A stretch of DNA of 64,000 bases from contig JBBRNL010000005.1 of assembly GCA_038230335.1 (NCBI GenBank), forward strand, positions 62,001 through 126,000, read 5' to 3'. The notes under the pieces were generated by a model. It was not told the origin of the DNA. It saw only the letters and a program-made list of their open reading frames with translations, and did not search any database. How positions within the stretch are numbered: position 1 is the first letter of the stretch; every line of letters begins with the position of its first letter. Below are positions 24,500-33,700 of this stretch, piece after piece. The position numbers and the translations under genes are program-made. This DNA comes from JBBRDU01 sp038230335. GTDB lineage: Bacteria > Verrucomicrobiota > Verrucomicrobiia > Chthoniobacterales > UBA10450.

Positions 24500-25638
24500 C
24501 GCGCTACTATACGGCGAAGCCGCAGGAGATTAAAGCCGAGGCCATCGCGGTTGGTGGAGCGGAGGTAGAGCAAATAGAGCCCGATCACGGCGAACAGGGC
24601 GTTCGGCAGCCAGGCCGCCGTCCACGAGGGAATACGTGAACCTTCACCGAGCGCGAGGAACAGATGAGTCAGAAAATTCATGGAAAACACCAGCACGATG
24701 GAGGCGGCAACGCTGGAGAGAACGCCTCGCCGCGAGAATCCAATGCCGAGGGGCGCTGCCATGAAGACAACCACGAGGCATGTCCAGGGCAGCGCCAACC
24801 GGTACTGCAGATGGGTTTTGAACGGGGCCAGCAGGGTCGACGGAAAATCCGCGTTGAAGCGCAGGTAGTCCCGCAGCTCGGGAACACTCAGATATTCGGC
24901 GCGCACGTTGGCGCTGCTCAGGCGATAGGGCGTCTCGGTCCAATGATCGATCATAAGGGAAGGCTGAATCTCTTCATGGGTGATATTGCCCGTGCGATCG
25001 TAATCTATGATCTTCACCTCCTGCAGCTGCCAGCTTTTTGTCTCAGGTCGAAACAAAGCCCGCCCCGTCAGATAGCTTTTCACGATGTTGTCGTGCACGT
25101 CCTGTTGCAGAACTTCGACGTTGTTAAAGACATTCTGGCCGCGCCGAAAATTCTGGATGAACCAGGTGCGATTATCCGTTCGGTTGCGAAAGATCTGTCC
25201 TTCGATTTGCGATTCGCGGCGTATCTTTTGTTCACTGTTTAAAAGTGTTTTCCGGGCCAGGTCGGCGTGAGGAGCGAGGGCGTAGTTGAGCGCGGTGCTT
25301 CCGGCCACGGTGAGCAATCCCAACAAAATGAGAGGCAACAGGAACCGTGGGACGCTGACGCCGGCCGTCAGCATGGAGACGATCTCATTGGCCCGCGACA
25401 TTCGCCCCAGGCAGAAAAGCAGAGCAAGCAGGAGCGAGACCGGCAACAGAATCACGAGAATCTGCGGCAGTTGGCTCAGATAATAATGCGCCACCCGGGT
25501 GAAGCCGAGGTGCGAGTCGATGAAGGTCGAGATGTTATCGCTCACATCAAAGATCATCCAGATGGAAATGAACCCGATGATGCAATAGAGATAAACCTGC
25601 AGAAAATTACGAACGACGTAGCGATCGAGCAGCTTCAC
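24496..25638 (-). CDS. LptF/LptG-family permease (YjgP/YjgQ)
   Basis: This 380-residue inner-membrane subunit belongs to the lipopolysaccharide extractor LptBFG. The family opening LLDRYVVRNFLQVYLYC is followed by three helices, a large periplasmic beta-jellyroll (about residues 125-270) and three C-terminal helices (LPWTCLVVVFMAAPLGIGFSRRG). It can be LptF or LptG; no second copy is in the window. It is divergent from the dinG-like gene. Confidence 0.88.
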   Translation of the reverse strand: MKLLDRYVVRNFLQVYLYCIIGFISIWMIFDVSDNISTFIDSHLGFTRVAHYYLSQLPQILVILLPVSLLLALLFCLGRMSRANEIVSMLTAGVSVPRFLLPLILLGLLTVAGSTALNYALAPHADLARKTLLNSEQKIRRESQIEGQIFRNRTDNRTWFIQNFRRGQNVFNNVEVLQQDVHDNIVKSYLTGRALFRPETKSWQLQEVKIIDYDRTGNITHEEIQPSLMIDHWTETPYRLSSANVRAEYLSVPELRDYLRFNADFPSTLLAPFKTHLQYRLALPWTCLVVVFMAAPLGIGFSRRGVLSSVAASIVLVFSMNFLTHLFLALGEGSRIPSWTAAWLPNALFAVIGLYLLYLRSTNRDGLGFNLLRLRRIVAR

Positions 25639-25757
25639 GGTGTTGAATTACGCAGGAGGTTTTGCCAGCTTCAGCTTACAGTAAGGAGGCGGGCCGGGGC
25701 CCGTCTGAACCTTTCATTGATAAACCAAGTCCTGATTCTCTTCATGCAAAACTTCCG

Positions 25758-27740
25758 ATGATAGCGCTGAGAGATTCTCTCGGGAGCGATTTTGTGGAGC
25801 GCGTCCGGGCCATCTTTTCCGAGACAGGTCTGCTCTCTAAATCGAAGAATTTCGAGTTCCGGCCTCAGCAACAGGAAATGGCGGCGGCGGTCGCCCAAGC
25901 CCTCGAGGAAGAGCGACATCTCGTGGTCGAAGCGGGCACCGGGGTCGGCAAATCACTGGCTTACCTTGTTCCGTCGATCCTGTTTGCGCTCGAGCAGACA
26001 AAGAAGGCCATCATTTCCACGCAGACAATCAATCTGCAGGAGCAGCTCTTATATAAAGACATTCCCATCCTGAAGAAAATCCTGCCCGTGGAATTCGAAG
26101 CTGCGCTCATGAAAGGCCGGCAAAACTATCTCTGTCCGCGGCGCTTGGAACGAGCCCTCCAGCAATCGAATGAGCTGTTTACCACGAGCGAGCAAAACGA
26201 GCTTCAGCAGATCGCGGAATGGTCACGCAAAACGAGTGACGGTTCCGTCAGTGATCTGAGCTTCGAACCGGACCCAAAGGTGTGGGCGCAGGTTTGCAGT
26301 GAGGCTCATCTTTGCACGAACAAGACATGCGGTCAGGGGTCCGGTTGTTTCTACCAGCGCGCGCGCAAGCGTCTCGTTTCCGCGGATGTGATCGTGATTA
26401 ATCACACTCTGCTCTTTATGTTGCTGGGAAGTCCGGACGAGCAGGAGGGGCGGGAGAGCGGATTTCTTTTCCCGAACGACTTCATCATCTTCGATGAAGC
26501 GCATACCCTGGAGCAGGTAGCCTCGCGCCAGATCGGACTGGGTGTGTCGCAGTATGGCCTGAAATCCGCCATTCAACGGCTCTACAATGCGCGTAGCCGC
26601 AAAGGCCTTTTTACTCTGACGCGCGACGCGATCGGAGTCACCCTGGCGGCCGATCTGGCCGATGAAGTGGACCGGTTCTTCCGGCAAGTGGACGAGCGCT
26701 GCGACTTTGCCAAAGGCCGGGAGTTCCGAGTCCGGCAGGCCGATTTTTTGCCCGACACAATTACGGGGCGTCTGATCGCGCTGCAGACGCGCATCGCGGA
26801 AGTGGTCAGAAAGACGGAAGACGAATTCCTGAAAGCGGAAATGCAGGAGATGGGCCGCAGAATTCGAGATACCCGGATGGGAATTGCAACCTTCCTGGAA
26901 CAGGGTTCGCCCGATCATGTCTACTGGGTGGAGAGGACGGGCAAAACCGCGCATTTTTTGTCTCTCAATGCGGCGCCCGTTGATATCGCTCCAGTTCTGC
27001 GGCGCATGCTTTTCCGGGATTCGTGCTCCTGTGTCATGACGAGCGCGACGCTGGCCGTCGGCCGCGCCGATCTGGCTTATTTCCGGAAGCGTATCGGGGC
27101 GGAGGACGTAGAGCCTCTGCAGTTGGGTAGCCCATTTGATTTTGCGAAGCAGATGAAGGTTTTCATCGTACAAAAGATGCCGGATCCGCGCGGCGCGAAG
27201 TACGAGGAGGCCCTGGCCGAGTGGATTTCGCATTTTGTGGAGGAGACCGAGGGCCGTGCTTTCGTTCTTTTCACGAGCTATCGCGGGATGCAGCAGATCG
27301 CGGCGCGGTTGCAGGATTTCTTCGTGCGTAAAAAAATGAATCTGCTCGTGCAAGGCGTAGGCATGCCGCGCGGGCGGTTGCTTGAGCAGTTCAAGACCAC
27401 GCCGCGCAGTGTTCTGTTCGGAACAGATAGCTTTTGGATGGGGGTGGATGTCCCCGGTGAGGCGCTCTCCAATGTGATTATTACGCGATTGCCTTTCGCC
27501 GTGCCGGATCATCCCCTAATCGAAGCCAAGCTGGAATTGATTGAGCAGCGTGGGGGTGATCCGTTTACCGAGTACTCGCTTCCGGAAGCGGTTCTGAAGC
27601 TGCGGCAGGGGGTGGGCCGGTTAATTCGGACGAAGAGCGATCACGGAATCATTGTCATTCTGGACAATCGGATTGTGACGAAACCGTATGGGCGATCGTT
27701 CTTGCAGGCCTTGCCAAAATGTCCGGTGAAGATTATTTAA
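25758..27740 (+). CDS. dinG: DinG-type Fe-S superfamily 2 DNA helicase
   Basis: This 660-residue XPD/DinG-like 5'-3' helicase probably unwinds R-loops and damaged forks. Walker A is AGTGVGKS (residues 59-66). Four cluster Cys are well placed: Cys126 in NYLCPRR, then Cys186, Cys191 and Cys197 in LCTNKTCGQGSGCFY. The DEAH box is at 246-249, and C-terminal motifs include TSATLAVG, VLFTSYRGMQ, FWMGVDVPGE and RQGVGRLIRT. ATG 25758 is preferred to TTG 25662. No SOS box precedes it; one begins 3 bp after its stop and belongs to the next gene. Confidence 0.88.
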   Translation: MIALRDSLGSDFVERVRAIFSETGLLSKSKNFEFRPQQQEMAAAVAQALEEERHLVVEAGTGVGKSLAYLVPSILFALEQTKKAIISTQTINLQEQLLYKDIPILKKILPVEFEAALMKGRQNYLCPRRLERALQQSNELFTTSEQNELQQIAEWSRKTSDGSVSDLSFEPDPKVWAQVCSEAHLCTNKTCGQGSGCFYQRARKRLVSADVIVINHTLLFMLLGSPDEQEGRESGFLFPNDFIIFDEAHTLEQVASRQIGLGVSQYGLKSAIQRLYNARSRKGLFTLTRDAIGVTLAADLADEVDRFFRQVDERCDFAKGREFRVRQADFLPDTITGRLIALQTRIAEVVRKTEDEFLKAEMQEMGRRIRDTRMGIATFLEQGSPDHVYWVERTGKTAHFLSLNAAPVDIAPVLRRMLFRDSCSCVMTSATLAVGRADLAYFRKRIGAEDVEPLQLGSPFDFAKQMKVFIVQKMPDPRGAKYEEALAEWISHFVEETEGRAFVLFTSYRGMQQIAARLQDFFVRKKMNLLVQGVGMPRGRLLEQFKTTPRSVLFGTDSFWMGVDVPGEALSNVIITRLPFAVPDHPLIEAKLELIEQRGGDPFTEYSLPEAVLKLRQGVGRLIRTKSDHGIIVILDNRIVTKPYGRSFLQALPKCPVKII

Positions 27741-27743
27741 TAA

Positions 27744-27757
27744 TGTTCATTTGAACA
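27744..27757 (+). promoter_or_regulatory. SOS (LexA) box upstream of solenoid gene-imuB'-dnaE2
   Basis: A perfect TGTTCATTTGAACA (TGTTC-N4-GAACA) stands 3 bp after the dinG-like stop and 10 bp before the TTG at 27768. A 20-bp core at 27741-27760 is identical to that of the imuA promoter on the other strand, and both continue with an ATCTTTGG/TATTTGG-like tail, so the two promoters look related by descent. Confidence 0.88.
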
Positions 27758-27767
27758 TATCTTATCT

Positions 27768-29711
27768 TTGGCTAAAATTGATTTTGTGAACCGGCCTGCT
27801 CTCCCCATTTTCATGGCCGGTATTTCCATGGCTCTGGGTGTGATCATTGGCCGATACAGTGTTCCGTTGACCAAGCCTGCGCCGCGCTCATCTGCTCCAT
27901 CCCTTTCGGTAGATGCGAATCCGATCAGCCAACCGGCCATGGCCGCGCCCCTTAGTGCCGCCGGTAAAGAAGCCCGTGCCAACGATACGACGCGGCCGGA
28001 TATCGTAGCTGGTCTCAAGGCCGCGCTGGGACAGTCGGGCGCTCGTCACAATTACGCGGCCTTTTCCAAGTTGGTGGAATCGGTCGACGACAAAAATCTG
28101 CCGGAAGCTCTCGCCTTCACGGAAAGCCTGCCCAAAGATGAGAAAAGCACGATGTTGCTCGCTCTGCTCGTGGGGCGATGGGCCGAGTTCGATCCGCAAA
28201 ATGCCGTCAACTACGCTCAGCGAACCGTGGCTGGAACATCCCGTAACTGGTTGTTAGGCAATGCCATCAGTAGTTGGGCCGACCATGATCTCAGCGCAGC
28301 CTCCGCCTGGACTCAGCAACTTCCGGTGGGTCCGGTGCGCGATCAGGCATTGCAGACTGTCATTACTTCCCTGGCCGGCAAAGATCCGCAGGCGGCTATG
28401 GTCTTTGTTCAGAATTTGCCCACCGGACGCAGCCGGCAGAATTATTACGGATCCATTTTCAGCCGTTGGAGCGTGACTGACCCGGCGGCGGCGGCGGCCG
28501 CGGCCCGGCAACTGCCGGCTGGAAGCACGCGGGAGAATGCTTTTCAAGCGATCGGTTCCGTCTGGGCCAATCAGGATCCAGAGACGGCCCTGGCTTGGGT
28601 GAACAGCTTGCCGTCGAGTCAGGCCCGCAACAACACCGTGCAAAATATTTTCGCCAATTGGGCGGGGAAAGAGCCGGAAAAGGCTTCCGCCGTGGTGTTG
28701 ACCATGCCGAATGGAACGGCCCGGGAGCAATCGATTTTAAACATTGTCCAACGCTGGGCCCAGAGTGATGCGCGCTCTGCGCTGGCCTGGACCCAGACTT
28801 TGCCCGCCGGGGAATCCCAAAGCCGTGCGCTCCGCTCTGTCCTGGCCGCGTGGGTGCAATCGGACCCGCCGGCGGCCGCTGCTTATGTTGAGAAAATGCC
28901 ACCGGGTCAACCGCAGGAAGACGCGACCATGGCCATGGCCATGCAGCTGGCCGGCAGTGACGTGCAAAGTGCGCTGACCTGGGCGCAAAAACTTCCCTCC
29001 GGCTCGACCCGGCAAAATGCCCTAACGAATATTATTTCGCAATGGGGCGAATCAGATCCGCGCGCCGCCGCCGCCTTCGCTCTGCAATCAACGGACAAGG
29101 AGAGCCGCAAAGTCCTGCTCGAAAATGTTTCACGGCAATGGGCCCGGCTTGATTCGGCCGCGGCTGTCTCATGGGCGGAAAACCTGCCGGACGCAACGTC
29201 GCGCGACGCTGTTTTACCGAACATTATTTCTGCGCTGGCCGAGTCCGATCCACGCCAGGCCACCTCGCTGGTGGCTCGACTTTCCTCGGGAGAAGCGCAG
29301 GCCAACGCCGCCAGCATGATCGTGGGGCAATGGGCCGCGGAAGATCCACAGGCAGCCAGTAAGTGGGCCATGTCATTTCCAGAAAATGCGACGCGTCAGA
29401 GAGCTCTGGAAAGTCTGGCCTCGCGCTGGTCGCAAAGCGATAGCTATGCCGCGGCGACATGGTTGGGAAGTTTAACGCAAGGCCCGTCGCGGGATGCGGC
29501 GGTGGGTGCGTTTGCCCGCCAAATAGCCGGTTCCGATCCGGCCGCGGCAGCGCAATGGGCTGCGAGCATCGGGAATGACGATTCTCGCAATGGACAGGTC
29601 GAATCGATCCTCCGGACCTGGCTGAATACCGACTCGAGTAAGGCCACGGCTTGGATTTCGGCGTCATCTCTTTCCACTGAGATGAAGGCCCGTTTGGTTC
29701 CATCCCAATGA
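27768..29711 (+). CDS. Membrane-anchored protein with seventeen 32-residue repeats
   Basis: This 647-residue protein has one N-terminal membrane helix (residues 11-31, ALPIFMAGISMALGVIIG), a low-complexity linker and, from about residue 106, seventeen tandem units of exactly 32 residues except a 30-residue last unit. The consensus is W-A-x-S-D-P-x-A-A-x-x-W-x-x-x-L-P-x-G-x-x-R-x-x-A-L-x-x-I. This predicts an alpha-solenoid, probably outside the cytoplasm. TTG 27768 is next to the SOS box; GTG 27786 or ATG 27813 are alternatives. It is the first gene of a LexA-controlled set with imuB' (9-bp gap) and dnaE2. I know no function. Confidence 0.8.
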   Translation: MAKIDFVNRPALPIFMAGISMALGVIIGRYSVPLTKPAPRSSAPSLSVDANPISQPAMAAPLSAAGKEARANDTTRPDIVAGLKAALGQSGARHNYAAFSKLVESVDDKNLPEALAFTESLPKDEKSTMLLALLVGRWAEFDPQNAVNYAQRTVAGTSRNWLLGNAISSWADHDLSAASAWTQQLPVGPVRDQALQTVITSLAGKDPQAAMVFVQNLPTGRSRQNYYGSIFSRWSVTDPAAAAAAARQLPAGSTRENAFQAIGSVWANQDPETALAWVNSLPSSQARNNTVQNIFANWAGKEPEKASAVVLTMPNGTAREQSILNIVQRWAQSDARSALAWTQTLPAGESQSRALRSVLAAWVQSDPPAAAAYVEKMPPGQPQEDATMAMAMQLAGSDVQSALTWAQKLPSGSTRQNALTNIISQWGESDPRAAAAFALQSTDKESRKVLLENVSRQWARLDSAAAVSWAENLPDATSRDAVLPNIISALAESDPRQATSLVARLSSGEAQANAASMIVGQWAAEDPQAASKWAMSFPENATRQRALESLASRWSQSDSYAAATWLGSLTQGPSRDAAVGAFARQIAGSDPAAAAQWAASIGNDDSRNGQVESILRTWLNTDSSKATAWISASSLSTEMKARLVPSQ

Positions 29712-29720
29712 TGAGCCGGT

Positions 29721-30716
29721 ATGGGAGCCGAAAAAAATCGCGCTAAGCGAGAGCGTGCTCTTCGCGTCGGGCAAATTCTACGGACCCTGCACAAATGGGG
29801 AATTCATACCTTCGGGGAATTCGCCCGGCTTGATCAGGAAAAACTGGCGGCGCGACTTGGGCCGGAGGCGGTCCGGCTGTGGGAACGGGCTACGGGACGA
29901 TCCATGCGACTGCTCAAAATGGTGCAGCCGCCCGAGTCGTTTGCGGAGAGGTTTGAGTTCGAACATGAGGTTGAGACGATTGAGCCTCTCCTTTTTATTC
30001 TGCGACGTCTTTTAGAACAGCTGTCCCTGCGGTTGCACGGGGTTTACCTGGTGGCCCAGGACCTAACGCTGCAGATCAGTTTTACGAACAAGCAGCATTA
30101 TGAACGTTGCTTCAAAATTCCCCAGCCTACCAATCAGGTGGATCTTCTCTTCCGGATGCTACATACGCATCTCGAAAACTTTCAATCGGAGCATCCGATT
30201 GTGGCCGTCTCTTTGCACGCGCAACCGGTTCGGGCGACGCAGCAACAGTTCGGTTTGTTCGAAACGGCCTTGCGCGACTCGGGTCAACTTTATGAGACGC
30301 TCGCTCGATTAATCGGTTTGTTAGGCCGGGAGCGGGTGGGCACACCCGTCTTGCAGGAAACGCATCGTCCCGATGCTTTTCGGATGGAACCATTTGCCGG
30401 GCAGTTGACTGATTGGGCCGAGCCCCGTGCGATCGATCCCGAGATTCTGGCGCGCGTCCCATCCGCCGCGCTGCGCCGCTTTCGGCCGGGTCTGGGTGCA
30501 TCCGTCTTGCTCGAGCAGAGTCGCCCGATTTATCTCCGCAGTGCCGAATTGAACGGAGCGGCTGCTGGACAAAACGGTCCTTATCGGGCCTCCGGGAATT
30601 GGTGGGATGGCCAGGAATGGAAACGGGAAGAATGGGATGTTCACCTGGCCGATGGCGCCATCCTGCGCTGTCACGAGAATGGCGGAGGCTGGCAGATTGA
30701 CGGTATTTACGACTGA
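29721..30716 (+). CDS. imuB: ImuB, C-terminal half (split gene)
   Basis: This 331-residue protein starts with a short basic leader (MGAEKNRAKRERALRVG), then the helix-hairpin-helix of ImuB (QILRTLHKWGIHTFGEFARLDQ), the little-finger region and the typical C-terminal end (WWDGQEWKREEWDVHLADG, WQIDGIYD). QFGLF at residues 176-180 matches the beta-clamp pentapeptide by which ImuB tethers DnaE2 to the clamp. The palm part is encoded apart at 19307-19873 on the other strand. Its ATG lies 9 bp after the solenoid gene and dnaE2 follows by 18 bp, so it is expressed with them. Confidence 0.82.
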   Translation: MGAEKNRAKRERALRVGQILRTLHKWGIHTFGEFARLDQEKLAARLGPEAVRLWERATGRSMRLLKMVQPPESFAERFEFEHEVETIEPLLFILRRLLEQLSLRLHGVYLVAQDLTLQISFTNKQHYERCFKIPQPTNQVDLLFRMLHTHLENFQSEHPIVAVSLHAQPVRATQQQFGLFETALRDSGQLYETLARLIGLLGRERVGTPVLQETHRPDAFRMEPFAGQLTDWAEPRAIDPEILARVPSAALRRFRPGLGASVLLEQSRPIYLRSAELNGAAAGQNGPYRASGNWWDGQEWKREEWDVHLADGAILRCHENGGGWQIDGIYD

Positions 30717-30734
30717 TCATTTCGGCATTCGCCT

Positions 30735-33700
30735 ATGCCTTATGTCGAGTTACATGCGTGCAGCGCCTTTAGCTTTTTGCGCGGCGGATCCTTTCCCGAA
30801 CACCTCGCGATAACGGCTTCCGAATTGCAGATGCCGGCCATCGCTCTGCTCGATCGCGATGGAGTCTATGGAGTGCAAAGATTTTCCGCCGCGGCGCGCG
30901 AAAACGGAGTGCGCCCGATTGTCGGTTGCGAACTTACCATGGAAGACGGCGCCGTTCTCCCGGTCCTGGTCGAAACCCGTACCGGTTACAAAAACTTATG
31001 TGAACTCTTAACCCAAGCCCATCTGCGTAGCCAAAAAGGGAAATGTGCCGTGCGCTGGGATGAGCTGGGACCGTTCACTGAAGGACTGGTCCTATTGTTG
31101 GGCGCCCCTTCTGATCCGGGTAGCGCACGCGTCTCGAGTGCTGGCGATGGCGTCTCGTCATCGCGAACTTTGCCAAGTGCGTTTCAGCGAGACGCCGAAA
31201 CCAGCACGCGAGACGCGTGCGCTACCCGGAACTCCGTTGATCGCGCCCAGTTGTTGATTGACGCCTTCGGCCGCGGCAACGTCTTCATCGAAATTCAGCG
31301 ACACCTCGTTCGCGGGGAAGATCGGACTAACGAGCGCCTGATTGACTTGGCGCGAGCTTACCAACTGCCGCTGCTAGCCACCAATGGAGTGCAGTATGCC
31401 AGGTCCTCGGGCCGCCAGGTCCTGGATGTTTTTACCTGCATCCGCGAGCACACCCATCTCGATGCCGCGGGGAAACGACTGACGCTCAACGCGGAGCGGC
31501 ACTTGAAAAGTGACGCCGAGATGCGGGCTCTCTTTCAGGATCTTCCCGAGGCCATCGAAAATACCGGGATCGTGGCGGAGCGCCTGACCTTCTCGCTTGA
31601 AAATATTGGCTACGAATTCCCGGACTTTCCCGTGCCGGCTGGTCACAATATGGATTCGTTCCTGCGCACGATCGTCCTTTTCGGCGCGCAACAGCGTTAT
31701 GCCGCGATCAGCACAGCCGTAAAACAGAAGCTCGAAGAGGAGCTGGCGCTCATCATCCGGCTGAAGTTCCCCGGTTATTTTCTGATCGTATGGGACATCG
31801 TCAATTTCTGTCGCGAGCACAATATCATGGTGCAGGGGCGAGGCAGTGCCGCCAATAGTGCCGTTTGTTATTGTCTCGGCATCACACCGGTCGATCCGGT
31901 GAGCAACCATCTCGTCTTTGAGCGCTTTCTTAGCGAAAGCCGCAAAGGCTGGCCCGACATCGACCTTGATCTCCCGAGTGGTGATCGGCGCGAAAGTGTG
32001 ATTCAGGAAATCTACCGGCGCTATGGCAAACACGGCGCGGCCATGACGGCCAACGTCATTACCTATCGAGGGCGAAGCGCCGCGCGTGAGATTGGAAAAG
32101 CATTAAATTTCTCGCCGAGCATTGTCGATAGGTTCTCCCATTTGTTTGCGCAGGGCGACTTTCCGCACACGCTCGATTTGCAATCGCAGATCGAACAGGC
32201 CGGATTGCCGAAAGAACATCCCCGCATGGGAGCGTTCGTTCAGTTGTATGAGGCGATCTACGGTTTGCCTCGCCATCTCGGTCAGCACTCCGGTGGCATG
32301 ATCATTTGCCAGAATAAGCTGAGTTCGTTCGTGCCGCTCGAGAATGCCTCCATGCCGGGACGGGTGGTGGCGCAGTGGGATAAGGACGATTGCGAAGATC
32401 TGGGCATCGTGAAAGTCGATCTCCTCGGTCTCGGCATGATGTCAGTCATGCAAGATGCGCTTGAGCTCTGTCGTGAACGCGGGCGTCCTCTCGACCTTGC
32501 CCATATTCCAAAGGACGATCCCGCCACGTTCGATATCATGCAGAAGGCGGACACGATCGGCGTTTTCCAAATCGAAAGCCGGGCCCAGATGGCGACGCTG
32601 CCGCGCATGAAGCCCAAATGCTTTTATGACGTGGTCATCGAGGTTGCCATTATCCGACCCGGCCCGATCCAGGGTGACATGGTGCATCCCTATCTGAACC
32701 GTCGCGCCGGCCGCGAGGAGGTCAGGTATTTCGATCCGAGGCTTGAACCGATTCTCAAACGCACCCTTGGAGTGCCGCTCTTCCAGGAGCAAATGCTCAA
32801 GATTGCCATGGTCATGGCCGATTTTTCGGGGGACGAAGCGGAGGAGTTGCGGCGCGCCCTAAGTTTTCACCGCTCGCAGGATCGGATGAATAAAGTGAGC
32901 GTGAAACTGCGAGCGGCCATGTTGCGTAAAAATGTTGCTCCGGAAATCATCGACAAAATTATTCAATCGATTGCCTCGTTTGCGCTCTACGGATTTCCCG
33001 AATCACACGCCATCAGCTTCGCTCTTCTGGCCTATGGCAGTGCCTACTTGAAAGTGCATCGTGCGCCTGAATTTTACGCCAGTTTGTTGAACAACCAGCC
33101 GATGGGGTTTTACACGCCGGCCACGATCGTGAAAGACGCGCATCGGCATGGTGTAAAAATGAAACCGGTGTGTGTCTTGCAGTCCGAATGGCGATGTACG
33201 GTTGCGGCTGACGATACCGTGCGACTTGGATTTTGTGTCGTGAACGGGATGCGAGAAGAGCGAGTGGAAAGATTGCTGACGACCAGAGCGGAGAGACCCT
33301 TTCAGTCCATGGACGACTTCAAGCGTCGCGTCACGGTCTCGAAAGAAGAACTTCGAACCTTGGCTGAGCTGGGGGCGTTCAATTGTTTTTCCGAGCATCG
33401 ACGTGCCGCCATGTGGGATGTGGAAGAAACGAGGCACGACGATTTGCTGGGGAGTATGCAGGATGCGTCCGTTCCTCAAGATTCGCCGCTTCGACCCATG
33501 AGTATGCCGGAGCGGGTGCAGGCGGATTACGAGACGATGAACCTGACGACCGGTCCGCATCCGATGAAGTTATTGCGTGAAACCGTGCCCAACGTTTGGT
33601 GCGCAGCCGATTTAACTCAGGCCCGCAACGGTGCGACTGTTCAGATTGCGGGCAACGTGATCTGCCGGCAACGTCCCGGGACAGCGAAAGGTTTTGTCTT

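Noticed and set aside
26223..27512. Long minus-strand frame of 429 residues
   Set aside because: It is antisense to the dinG-like helicase, whose motifs are complete; the frame has no recognisable domain and is a GC-codon shadow.
25758..27740. dinG-like gene as a LexA target
   Set aside because: No SOS box occurs in its upstream region; the nearby box begins after its stop codon and faces the next gene.
28100..29700. Regular 96-bp periodicity resembling a CRISPR or tandem DNA array
   Set aside because: The periodicity is in the protein (32-residue units) with diverged DNA; there are no identical repeats with unique spacers.
31158..31364. Minus-strand peptide frame over the dnaE2 palindrome
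   Set aside because: It is the antisense reading of the element; its GSARVSRAGFGVS word is informative about the repeat family but there is no gene.
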